Shown in pieces: positions 26,445 through 34,710 of a DNA stretch of 64,000 bases. A model generated the notes under the pieces. That model worked only from the letters and a program-made list of their open reading frames with translations. It made no database searches and was not told where the DNA came from. The stretch's first letter is position 1. Every line of letters begins with the position of its first letter. This stretch comes from Thermosporothrix hazakensis (GTDB lineage: Bacteria; Chloroflexota; Ktedonobacteria; Ktedonobacterales; Ktedonobacteraceae). A program made the position numbers and the translations under genes. The DNA is taken from positions 1-64,000 of the forward strand of contig NZ_QKUF01000006.1 of the NCBI RefSeq assembly GCF_003253565.1, read 5' to 3'.

Positions 26445-26921
26445 TTACCCCCCATTGTAACAATCGGTACCGATACCTGCTGCTCCGCTGGTGCCGACGG
26501 TGAGCTTGCCGGGATTCGGGTGAATCCCGTCGTCACTGGGCACCCAACCGCCGAGCGCCGGTATCCAGAGGAAATAAGCTCCATTACTGGCCATATATTT
26601 GATCGGCGTGGTGCCGTTTACCTGTGGCTTTGCGGTGGCTTCAGGAGGGCAATCCTCGTTTGGACGACCGCATGAGCTCAACGGCATAAGCAGGGCTGCA
26701 CCCAGACCAACCGCTGAAACGATCCGTGCCACACTGGAAGGAAGGTACCAGGCTTTGCGTTCCGCAGGTGGCTGAAACGGCTTATACTCGACGTTTGTAG
26801 CAACCGGAAAAAAGGTCGTTCCCTGTACGCTCGTTTGCTCTGCTTTGCTATTGTGCGTTCCTTGTGTCTCTACAACTGGTCCCTCGTTCGTCTGTAGATC
26901 CTTCTTTATTTCTTCTTGCAT
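26445..26921 (-). CDS. small membrane- or lipid-anchored protein paired with the ATP-grasp ligase
   Basis: 158 residues from ATG 26921 (purine-rich gggaagaag ahead; the frame is open to 27029). Residues 1-50 are charged and N/Q/T-rich. A hydrophobic stretch SSVARIVSAVGLGAALLMPLSS ends in CG, a lipobox-like site although it is internal (near residue 95). After it the small C-terminal domain has three further cysteines and aromatic motifs (FLWIPALGGWVP) and ends GTDCYNGG. YgiB, the partner of YgiC, is likewise a small lipoprotein with a Gly-rich end. The glycine tail could be the ligase's acceptor; that is inference. Confidence 0.6.
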   Translation of the reverse strand: MQEEIKKDLQTNEGPVVETQGTHNSKAEQTSVQGTTFFPVATNVEYKPFQPPAERKAWYLPSSVARIVSAVGLGAALLMPLSSCGRPNEDCPPEATAKPQVNGTTPIKYMASNGAYFLWIPALGGWVPSDDGIHPNPGKLTVGTSGAAGIGTDCYNGG

Positions 26922-27241
26922 ATATTGCTTCTTCCCTTGCTCCCTTCTTCTCTGGAGTTCTGGCACAGGATACCGCTTGCGAAAAGGGACTGATATAGAA
27001 TGGATACGAGAAATGAGTACTTCAATCAAATCACGAGGGTATTTTTCCTGTCAAAGGGAGTGTAGCAGAAAAGTGAGGGCTGCGCTATGATGTACCTCTC
27101 TTTTTTGAGAAGGTCAGATCTGGCAGCTGCGAGGTATGGGGGTACTGGTAACAGAGGGGCTCTTGCAGAAAATGGTATGAAATAGCGTAATTTTTATATT
27201 TTTTTAACACAAACGGGTATTGTTTTTGCTATACTGGTTGC

Positions 27242-27326
27242 ACGTTGAGTTGATGAGTCGTTATTAGTACGTCAACTACCCCTGAACTCACTGGAAGCCG
27301 CCCGATGAGATACGGGCGGTTTTTTT
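27242..27326 (+). ncRNA. candidate small RNA with strong terminator
   Basis: A gene-free plus-strand segment with TATACT at 27230-27235 (a -10-like box; the -35 is weak), a hairpin of AGTTGA (27248-27253) and TCAACT (27272-27277), a single-stranded cccctgaactcactgg, then CCGCCCG/CGGGCGG (27298-27319) with seven T. No plus-strand gene lies upstream for 2 kb, so the terminator needs another source of transcript. About 85 nucleotides. No similarity to a known RNA family that I can name. Confidence 0.5.
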
Positions 27327-27330
27327 CTGC

Positions 27331-28034
27331 TCAAAAGAGGTGCCTTGCCCCGGGAGACAGGGCAAAGACACTTGAGCGGTTCCGTTCATTACGCACAAAC
27401 AGGTAGGTCTCGGCCACCATAAAAATGACGAAGAGCACGCCGATAATCAGCAGCTGGATCACCTATATAGATGATATAGATGATGCCGCGAAGGGGATCA
27501 ACCACATAGCGGAGAGGCGTGAGTTAGAATGTCCAGGTACCAGGGAAGCACACGTATGGGTGTGAATACGCCTGATAGCAGAAATTGCGGCATAATAAGG
27601 AAAGGGATGAGCTGAGATGCGACACGAGCGCTGCTGGCGAGCGACGCAACCAATGTGCCGAATGCGCCACCAAACAGGCAGGTAGCCAGAGTCGCTGGAA
27701 TGAGCAAGAGCGCGGCTGTGAGCGAAAGATGCAGGCCGAAGAGCAACAGTCCTGAAAGAATGATCTCAATGCATTGGACAAGCGTGACTGTTGTTTCGCC
27801 AGGAATCTTGCCGAAAATGATTGCGTAACGCGAGACCGGCGCAATAAAGAGCTCCTGAGAGAAATCGGTTTCTCTTTCCTCGACCAGAGAGGTAATGCCC
27901 GTCATCGGCGTTTGAAACAGGTTCATTGCCAGCATCACATAACCCGGCTTCAGGTAATAGCAGGAATGATTCCTCACTATTTCTGGTATTTCTGCCGGTG
28001 TACGGGTGAAAAAAGGGCATGCACTTAATGGCAT
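27331..28034 (-). pseudogene. ABC-2 type transporter permease, decayed
   Basis: The frame from 28034 to 27498 encodes the middle of an ABC-2 permease: PMTGITSLVEERETDFSQELFIAPVSRYAIIFGK, then helices and IPFLIMPQFLLSGVFTPIRVLP. At SPL the frame is lost; RYVVDPLRGIIY continues in a second frame and LLIIGVLFVIFMVAETYLF in a third, ending at 27331. The N-terminal membrane helix is missing as well. So at least two indels plus a truncation; no ATPase partner is nearby. A relic rather than a sequencing error. Confidence 0.8.
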
Positions 28035-28056
28035 ACCCTCAACGACACTCGTTATT

Positions 28057-28929
28057 TTAGCGTACAGCTTTTTGTGCCACTATTGAGTACATCAGCGGCA
28101 AATTCGGCTGTTCTGGCGGGAGTTGCCAGCGCTGGTCAGGCAATTCCTGCATATTCTGGAATGGCTTGAACCCATTAGAGTATGGATACTCCTTGAACTC
28201 AGTGAGGGTCAGGCCGCTTCCGAGCAGGGCGCCGAGGATCTCGGAGATGTTCCACGAATAGAGGTGGCTCCGATGCGGGTTCTTGAAATCCTTCACGCCT
28301 TCTTCGCCCGATGTGCCGAACAGCAGCCCTGTGTCTGAGAGCGCGACGTAATCGCTCACGCCGCTTTCTTCGGTGAACGCGCGGCCCTCCGTAAAGTAGG
28401 GATAGCGGCGCTCCATGTCCCATTCATAGAGCATGCAGACCGGGTGAAAATCGATGACGATAAAGCGGCCTCCCGGCTTGAGAACGGCGGCGATGCCTTG
28501 TGCCCAGAGAGGCAGGTCAGAAAGCCAGCATAAAGCGCCATACGAGCAAAAGACGATGTCAAAGCGTTGTGAGTCGTGAGCCGCCTCTGCAAGCCAGTCG
28601 TAAACATCCATGCGGTGGAACGTGGCGGGAATGCCGCTCTCCTGTGAGAGGCTCCGGGCAAAATCAATCGCTGTGTCGCTGATATCGACTCCGGTGACAG
28701 ATGCGCCCAGGCGGGCAATGCTCAGGCTATCCTGGCCAGAATTGCATTGCAGGTGAACGACAGAGAGACCATTCACGTCGCCCAGGAGCTCGCGTTCTTC
28801 CGGGAACAGGGTTGAGCCGCCCCGTCGAAAGAAAGCAGCTTGATCGCCTTTGTGGCTGTTGTGTGCAACCGTTGCTGCATTCCAGGAAAGCCTATTCTCT
28901 TCGTGTATTTTCTTATCCATACAGTGCAT
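28057..28929 (-). CDS. class I SAM-dependent methyltransferase
   Basis: 290 residues. Motif I VVHLQCNSGQDSLSIARLGA (with HLQCNSGQ in place of LDLGCGxG, a known subgroup), strand-2 acid VTGVDIS, motif IV-like FDIVFCSYGALCWLSDL and post-motif VLKPGGRFIVIDFHPV. The C-terminus has RSHLYSWNISEILGALLGSGLTLTEFKEYPYS, typical of this subgroup of broad or unknown substrate. Start ATG 28929 behind aaagga. Two codons apart from a second ATG (28920). Confidence 0.83.
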   Translation of the reverse strand: MHCMDKKIHEENRLSWNAATVAHNSHKGDQAAFFRRGGSTLFPEERELLGDVNGLSVVHLQCNSGQDSLSIARLGASVTGVDISDTAIDFARSLSQESGIPATFHRMDVYDWLAEAAHDSQRFDIVFCSYGALCWLSDLPLWAQGIAAVLKPGGRFIVIDFHPVCMLYEWDMERRYPYFTEGRAFTEESGVSDYVALSDTGLLFGTSGEEGVKDFKNPHRSHLYSWNISEILGALLGSGLTLTEFKEYPYSNGFKPFQNMQELPDQRWQLPPEQPNLPLMYSIVAQKAVR

Positions 28930-29135
28930 TTATTCCTTTCTACTGCGCTAAAACATGCTATGCCGATCCCTCGTGGAGGTAAGAGAGCTCATTCGGGTGT
29001 TGAAGGTCAAAAAGTGTCCATGATGTGACGTAATGGCTGATGCGAGGTGTAGTGCGGGAAGGCAGAAGAAAGGAACGATCAGAGCAGCAGAGAAAACCGT
29101 ACTCCAAGCGTATGATATATCTGTTGCGTCTTTCC

Positions 29136-29173
29136 CGCTGCTTACCATCGACGCGAGGAACCGGTAAGCAGCG
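29136..29173. other. 11-bp perfect inverted repeat in a 449-bp gap
   Basis: CGCTGCTTACC (29136-29146) and GGTAAGCAGCG (29163-29173), in the gap 28930-29378 between the divergent methyltransferase and AraC genes. No gene is seen in the gap; the repeat could be an operator or a hairpin. Confidence 0.5.
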
Positions 29174-29378
29174 AATTATCCGTTTTTGCGTAAAACCGTT
29201 AAAAACCAGGCGCTTTGTGAATCGCGACCCATCTGTTTGCTTTCTCCTATGTAATCTAGCTACCAGTATACAGGAAAATGTTACCGAAATCAAGGATCAG
29301 TATGTATAAAATGACGTTTTTTAACAATACTGCGTACGTACTTTATGGTATGCTGCGTAGGAAGAATGGAGGGCGAAC

Positions 29379-29900
29379 ATGTTTCATAGTACCTGTCTGC
29401 GGACCAGATTTGCTGAACCCGGAATCTGGGCGCACTTTGCTCGCACGCTTGAGACAACGGTTATGCGTAGTTGCTATGCTCGAACGGTGCATGAGGCGCT
29501 TGGAAACTTGCGGCAATGGTCTCGAGCTGATCGAGAGCTGATACAAAGAGCGCTGGAACGGCTCTATGAGACGCATGGTCATGTACGTATGGAAGAGTTG
29601 GCCGCTCATTGTGGCCTCTCGCTGCGTCAGTTTGAGCGGCGTTTCAAGCGACGAATGGGCCTCGCTCCGAAAGTTTTTGCTCGCCTGTTGCGCTTCGAGG
29701 CTGCACGTGATGCCCTGTTGCAGGGACAGGAGGCGGATGCTATTCGGTTCGGATATCAGGATCAGGCGCACCTGATTCGTGAATTCTCGTTTTGGTCGGG
29801 AATGACACCCGGAGCATTTGTAGAACGAGCGCGTCAGCGAGCAGCGCAAACCCAACGCCCTCAACGACAACATACGTTTATTGCTCTCTTTTTAGTATAA
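29379..29900 (+). CDS. AraC-family transcriptional regulator
   Basis: 173 residues. The C-terminal half (about 62-160) is the double helix-turn-helix of AraC: MEELAAHCGLSLRQFERRFKRRMGLAPKVFARLLRF, then ADAIRFGYQDQAHLIREFSFWSGMTPGAF. The preceding ~60 residues are much shorter than a full sensor domain, so ligand sensing is reduced or lost. Fourteen bases separate it from the VOC gene downstream, and both probably share a transcript; the regulator may control that operon. Confidence 0.82.
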   Translation: MFHSTCLRTRFAEPGIWAHFARTLETTVMRSCYARTVHEALGNLRQWSRADRELIQRALERLYETHGHVRMEELAAHCGLSLRQFERRFKRRMGLAPKVFARLLRFEAARDALLQGQEADAIRFGYQDQAHLIREFSFWSGMTPGAFVERARQRAAQTQRPQRQHTFIALFLV

Positions 29901-29913
29901 AGGAAAATACAGA

Positions 29914-30330
29914 ATGAGTATGTGGAATGGAATTCATCATATTGCACTGGCAACCGCGAATCTGGATGCAACCATCCAGTTTTATCGCGATATCCTACAG
30001 ATGACTATAAGTGCTGTTGCTCCCTCAAAAGAGGGACGAGGACGACATTGCTTGATCCTGGTCAAGGAAAATGATGAGGACACGTGGGGCTTCCACTTTT
30101 TCGAGCGACCAACCGTCGGCAAGGGGGCTCAGACGCTTGCTGAGGTCGATCCGACGGCATTCCTGATGCATATTGCGGTTCGCCTGAGAGATGAAGCAGC
30201 CGCCAGAGCACTGCGAGAGCGCCTGGAGCGGGTTGGCACGCCCATTACAGATATCCCTGAGCTGGGAACGTTTGTCTTCCCTGATAACAACGGCATCATC
30301 TTAGAAGCAACCTGGCCGCGAACGGCTTAA
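29914..30330 (+). CDS. VOC-family dioxygenase/glyoxalase-like protein
   Basis: 138 residues. MWNGIHHIALATANLDATIQFYRDIL carries the first metal-type histidine pair; the second half starts FLMHIAVRLRDEAAARAL and ends VFPDNNGIILEATW with the conserved glutamate, so a His-His-Glu metal site is possible. Translation starts at ATG 29914 behind aaaggaaaa. Follows the AraC gene by 14 bases; the exact reaction cannot be read. Confidence 0.82.
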   Translation: MSMWNGIHHIALATANLDATIQFYRDILQMTISAVAPSKEGRGRHCLILVKENDEDTWGFHFFERPTVGKGAQTLAEVDPTAFLMHIAVRLRDEAAARALRERLERVGTPITDIPELGTFVFPDNNGIILEATWPRTA

Positions 30331-30408
30331 CCCTCAAAGGGTCGTGGTGTGTTCTTGCTTGTCTGCTATGAAGCGAGGCGAATGGTGCGATCTCCTCATG
30401 CATCATGT

Positions 30409-30464
30409 TTGCGACAACTTTGTGACAAATAGATGATATGCTTGCGACAACTTCCGCCTATACT
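30409..30464 (+). promoter_or_regulatory. promoter with 12-bp direct repeats 33 bp apart
   Basis: TTGCGACAACTT occurs at 30409-30420 and 30442-30453, exactly 33 bases (three helical turns) apart, the second five bases before a -10 box TATACT (30459-30464). This spacing fits a pair of activator sites on one face of the DNA; it serves the small acidic gene at 30496. Confidence 0.6.
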
Positions 30465-30495
30465 TCATAGCAACAACACAAAAGGAGAACACACC

Positions 30496-30705
30496 ATGAC
30501 CATTGCTCAACATATTACCAGTACCGTTTCAGCTATTCTGCATTCGCATCCAGCGATCGAGCAGCATGTGCAGGGGTGGCTTGAGCATGACGAGCTTCCG
30601 ATTGAGGATCAGAAAACGCGCACACTCGAAGAACTTGAGCAGGAAGAGGATGCTATCTTTACCCTGCTGGCGAACTCGCTCTTTGACACTTCCAGCATAA
30701 ACTAG
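30496..30705 (+). CDS. small acidic protein
   Basis: 69 residues, start ATG behind aaaggag. Composition is acidic in the second half (EHDELPIEDQKTRTLEELEQEEDAIFTLLANSLF). No known family. The translation signals and the activator-like repeat in its promoter argue it is real. Convergent with the ABC exporter gene; a weak hairpin of CCCCGGCAG and CTGTCGGGG (30742-30769) lies between them. Confidence 0.65.
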   Translation: MTIAQHITSTVSAILHSHPAIEQHVQGWLEHDELPIEDQKTRTLEELEQEEDAIFTLLANSLFDTSSIN

Positions 30706-30789
30706 AATGCGCTTATCCTCTATTTGTAGAGCCAGTTGATGCCCCGGCAGGGAGGGAAGGCTGTCGGGGAAGCTGTGATTTGCTGAACT

Positions 30790-32544
30790 TCAACTTTCAA
30801 TCGTTCCATTCCAGAGAGAACACATTGCTTCGCTGGTCTCAAGCAATTGCTCAAGCGGTCCAGCGGCCACAAGACGTCCATCCTGTAGCACAAGGATCTG
30901 ATCAGCCTGTTGCAGCGCGAAATGCCGATGTGATACAAGCAAGCAGGTATGTGCTCGATTGGTGAAAAGGCGTTCCCAGAGCTGTCGTTCAGTCTCTACG
31001 TCGAGAGCGCTGGAAAGATCATCAAAAACAAGTAGATCAGGCTCGCGTAGGAACATTCGAGCCGCCGCCGTTCGCTGAATCTGTCCTCCTGAAAGTTTGG
31101 TTCCCTTCGGCCCGACAACCGTTTCTAGCCCTTTCTCAAGCATCTGAATATCTCGCTCCATCACAGCGGCATGAATGGCAGCATGCAAGCGCTCTGGCTC
31201 GTCAGGAAGCCCCATCAGCATGTTCTGCCTGAGCGTCTCACTGCATAGACGGGGCACCTGTGGCGTGTAGGCGCTCTGTGGGGGGACGAAGAAGCTGGCC
31301 GGGTTCGTGATCTGTTGACCGTTCCAGTAGATCGCTCCACTTGCGGGAAGCAGCCCCAGGAGCGAGCGCAACAGCGTTGATTTCCCCGAACCAATCCGCC
31401 CTGTGACAACCGTGCAGGTGCCCCGAAGCAGCAGAAAGCTGATATCCTCGATCCCCTTTTTGCTTTGCGGGTGCAGGTACGTCAGGTTGCGCACCTCCAG
31501 ACGCGTAAGCGGTTCAGCCTGCCTCTGAGGCTGTGGCAAGGCGGGATATGTGCCACGAAGATGAAGCGGACTCTGATCTACAACGGCATTCTCAGGCACA
31601 TCTGCGGGCAAGATTGTCTGTAATCGCTGTAAAGAAACGCCTGCCTGTTTCCTTTTTGCCAGCCCGATGCTGAACTGAGCAATGAACGCGGTGATCTGGT
31701 CCAGGTACAGGAGAAAGAAGGCAAGTTCTCCAACAGTAAACGAACCCTGTTGCATTGCCTGAGCCGCCAGAAGCAGGATGATCCCGAACGCAATATTCGT
31801 AGTATTGCGAGAGACAGAAACAAGTACAACATTCGTAAAAAAGAGGCTTTTGAGTGTGGTCTGACGGCGCTTCTCATTCAAATGGCGTAGATGTGCGATC
31901 ACATACTGCTGTGCCCCTGTAAGCTGAATCGCCTGCGTATTTTTCAGTACTTCTCCGAGAAAGGAACTGACAGCTCCTGCTGCCTGTCTGCTCTCCCGAT
32001 GGTAGGCGCGAATGCGAGTTGTCATGCACTCTATCAGGATATTTGAACCTATCATCGGAATAAGTGCAACAATGGTGATAAGCGGATGAATTGATAACAG
32101 CGTAATGATGGCGATCAGTGCCTGTATACCTGCACCGAAGGCCATAAGGTTATAGACAATCGGCTCTGAAACCTGATGTGCATCCTCTCTGAAGCGGTTC
32201 AACATGTCTCCGGAAGAGGCTGGAAGCGTCCGGGCTCCTGTTTTCATGATGATCTGCTGGAAGACATTGCGCCGCAAAAGCGTCTTCCCTGTTTCAACGC
32301 ACGTTGTGTCTGTGGCAACGCTGCTCAACATAGCAAGCACTCTGGCGATGCCAGCACCCACCAGGAGCGCCCCGAGCGTCCAGAGATTCCAGCCCGATTG
32401 GTGCTGATGACTGATTGAATCGAAAAACGCCGCGATGATCGGGCCAGGTAGAAGAAGAAAAATGCTGCGAAAGATCTGCAAAAGGGCATTCAGCAGATAG
32501 AGCTGTGGAGCGTACATCATGATTTTGAAGAGCCCGTTTTTCAT
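30790..32544 (-). CDS. ABC exporter half-transporter, subunit 2
   Basis: 584 residues: six-helix exporter membrane domain to about 330, then an ATPase domain with Walker A VTGRIGSGKST (about 385), signature KLSGGQIQR (about 486) and Walker B LLVFDDLSSALD (about 505). The residue after the Walker B aspartate is D rather than the catalytic E. Its start overlaps the end of the partner gene by four bases (ATGA), so the two form a translationally coupled heterodimer in which this half supplies a good signature and a weak catalytic site. Exported substrate unknown. Confidence 0.88.
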   Translation of the reverse strand: MKNGLFKIMMYAPQLYLLNALLQIFRSIFLLLPGPIIAAFFDSISHQHQSGWNLWTLGALLVGAGIARVLAMLSSVATDTTCVETGKTLLRRNVFQQIIMKTGARTLPASSGDMLNRFREDAHQVSEPIVYNLMAFGAGIQALIAIITLLSIHPLITIVALIPMIGSNILIECMTTRIRAYHRESRQAAGAVSSFLGEVLKNTQAIQLTGAQQYVIAHLRHLNEKRRQTTLKSLFFTNVVLVSVSRNTTNIAFGIILLLAAQAMQQGSFTVGELAFFLLYLDQITAFIAQFSIGLAKRKQAGVSLQRLQTILPADVPENAVVDQSPLHLRGTYPALPQPQRQAEPLTRLEVRNLTYLHPQSKKGIEDISFLLLRGTCTVVTGRIGSGKSTLLRSLLGLLPASGAIYWNGQQITNPASFFVPPQSAYTPQVPRLCSETLRQNMLMGLPDEPERLHAAIHAAVMERDIQMLEKGLETVVGPKGTKLSGGQIQRTAAARMFLREPDLLVFDDLSSALDVETERQLWERLFTNRAHTCLLVSHRHFALQQADQILVLQDGRLVAAGPLEQLLETSEAMCSLWNGTIES

Positions 32545-34268
32545 GCGATAACCTCCGTCAGGCCGCTCTGGATGAGCTGTGAGAAGCGTGATGTGGGATC
32601 AGAAGCAAGCAGGTGACGCTCGCCATGTTCGCGGATGTGGCCACCCTCAAGGATCAGGATGTCATCGACGCGTTGAATGGTGTCCAAGTGGTGCGCGATG
32701 ATGATCCCCGTTCGGCCCTGAAGCAAGCGCCCAATTGCCTGTTGAAGCAGTCTTTCTGTCGCTGGATCGAGTCGAGATGAGGCTTCATCGAGGATGACGA
32801 TATCAGGATTGTGCAGAAACACGCGCGCAAAAGCCAGCAACTGAGCCTCTCCTGATGAGAGCATTCCGCCGCCTTCTGTCAGCACAGTATCCAGGCCATG
32901 CGGCTGCTCTGCAAGCCATTGCGTCAGATGAAGCTCAGCGAGCGCGTGCATGATTTCTGTGTCTGAGATGTTCGGATTGAAGAGCGTCAGATTTTCTCGG
33001 ATGCTTGCTTGAAAAAGCTGGACATCCTGCGTGACGACGCCAATGCGGGCACATAGTTCCGCACGGGTTGTCCTCCGTATATCCGTGTTGCCAAGCAGAA
33101 TCGCTCCCTGCTGCACGTCATAGCCCCGATAGAGCAGGCGCGTAAGGGTGGTTTTGCCACTTCCAGTTCTCCCGAGTATCCCGAGTGTACGGCCTGATCG
33201 TAGCTCAAATGAGATATCATGAAGTACCAGTTTTTCTGGAGCGTACCCAAAAGTGACATGCTCAAAACGAAGGGCAAGCGGTCCATCTGGTAAGAGGCCT
33301 CCTTCTCCATCGACGATAGCGCTTGTGGCGCTGTGGAGCTCCGTAACGCGTTGGATGCTTGCCAGTGCCTTCTGAAATCCATCAAGATGGAAGGTGATCT
33401 CGATCAGGCTATTCGTCAGCAAATTTGTGTAGAAAAAAGTGGCGTATATTGTGCCGAGGCTCATCTGTCCATGTCGCGACAGGGAGGCTCCGAGCGTAAG
33501 AATTGCAGCCATCAGCGCCTTTGCCCCGATTTCAAGCGCCCCCGAGAATAGACGGCCATAGACGCTACTCAAGCGGGCTGTGTGCAGAATGCGTCGGGAG
33601 AGCCTGTTCAGCCGCTCCATAACGTAGGGCTGTGCGCCGTTCCCACTGATATCCTCAAGGCTGGAAAGCCGTTCTTCAAAGAAACTGGCAAGCTCTGCAT
33701 CGGCCTGTCGAGCTGCCTGAAACATTGGTACACCTCTTTTTTGAATTGGCTTGAAGAGCGAGAACAGGAAAATGGTGAATATGAGAAAAAGCAGCCCGGC
33801 ACGCCAATCAGCCATAAACGCAATTACGATGATGCCAAGCAAGAGCAGAAAGCGACCAAGCATGACGAACACGAAGTTGGAAAAGAAGTCTGAGAGCGTG
33901 GCGATATCCCCGTCAACGCGCTCAAGAAGCACGCCTGGCGTGTGCGCTTTATGGAAATGCATATCCAGATTGAGACAGTGGAGTGTCAGGTCAACGCGCA
34001 GCTCGTTCGTCGCTCGCCAGCCAACAGCCTCGCTCAGGTAGCTTGCAAAGGTAGTGCACAGTTGATTGAAAATGGTAAAGCAGAAGAAAAGGAGTACTGG
34101 AATAAAGAAAGAACTACCTGGATATTGAAGTGTATCTATAAAATTTTGCAGAAGAAGCGGGCTGAGCAGTTCAAGGCCGATGCCTCCCAGGAGTAAGAGA
34201 GCAAGCATACAGACATTGAAGCGCTGCGAAAAAAGGTAGGTCCGCAACAGGATCAGGTAGCGTTTCAT
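32541..34268 (-). CDS. ABC exporter half-transporter, subunit 1
   Basis: 575 residues: six-helix membrane domain, then ATPase with Walker A LGRTGSGKTTL (about 369), Q-loop GVVTQDVQLFQA, a degenerate signature MLSSGEAQ (about 470, for LSGGQ) and an intact Walker B with catalytic glutamate ILDEASS (about 494). Paired with the downstream half this gives one consensus and one degenerate ATP site, the normal pattern of heterodimeric exporters. Its promoter (34346-34406) shares its operator with padR, so PadR is probably the regulator. Confidence 0.88.
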   Translation of the reverse strand: MKRYLILLRTYLFSQRFNVCMLALLLLGGIGLELLSPLLLQNFIDTLQYPGSSFFIPVLLFFCFTIFNQLCTTFASYLSEAVGWRATNELRVDLTLHCLNLDMHFHKAHTPGVLLERVDGDIATLSDFFSNFVFVMLGRFLLLLGIIVIAFMADWRAGLLFLIFTIFLFSLFKPIQKRGVPMFQAARQADAELASFFEERLSSLEDISGNGAQPYVMERLNRLSRRILHTARLSSVYGRLFSGALEIGAKALMAAILTLGASLSRHGQMSLGTIYATFFYTNLLTNSLIEITFHLDGFQKALASIQRVTELHSATSAIVDGEGGLLPDGPLALRFEHVTFGYAPEKLVLHDISFELRSGRTLGILGRTGSGKTTLTRLLYRGYDVQQGAILLGNTDIRRTTRAELCARIGVVTQDVQLFQASIRENLTLFNPNISDTEIMHALAELHLTQWLAEQPHGLDTVLTEGGGMLSSGEAQLLAFARVFLHNPDIVILDEASSRLDPATERLLQQAIGRLLQGRTGIIIAHHLDTIQRVDDILILEGGHIREHGERHLLASDPTSRFSQLIQSGLTEVIA

Positions 34269-34345
34269 TCTATCCCCTTTTTAGTGAGAGTAGTGGTATT
34301 GGAGTAGCACATTTTAGTATCCATATTCGATGTATCGGCTATCGT

Positions 34346-34406
34346 TATATCCGCTATAGATATATCTATGTTCGATATAGTAACCGCTGCATCGGGTGTC
34401 TGTCAA
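34346..34406 (-). promoter_or_regulatory. ABC exporter promoter with PadR-type operator
   Basis: Minus strand TTGACA (34401-34406), 18-base spacer, TACTAT (34377-34382), then a palindrome-like TATATCC-GCTAT-AGATATA (34346-34365). It matches the padR promoter in hexamer spacing and in 27 of 32 bases over the operator. The remaining gap 34407-34710 ahead of fbiC shows no gene and no riboswitch I can recognise. Confidence 0.7.
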
Positions 34407-34710
34407 GCCATGCATGCTGCAAAGTGGCTGGTCTTCGGTTATCTGAGCAGATCAACTGAGAATCGGTCTACTTTCTCTAAAGAGTTTGTGGGAAAAGGTA
34501 AGAGGTAGAGAAAGAGAAGAATACTTGAAAAAGGGATGGAAAAGAATGTAGGATAGAGATGTATTATGCTGTGCTATCGTGCCGGGGGACACGGTCAGCA
34601 CATCGAGGTCTTGCACATGGAGATAAAGCGTGAGGCTGCTTCCCGAGCTAATTGAATGGTATGTCCCTGCTCAGAGAGACAAACTGTTTTTCAGAAAGGA
34701 ACACGTTTGC

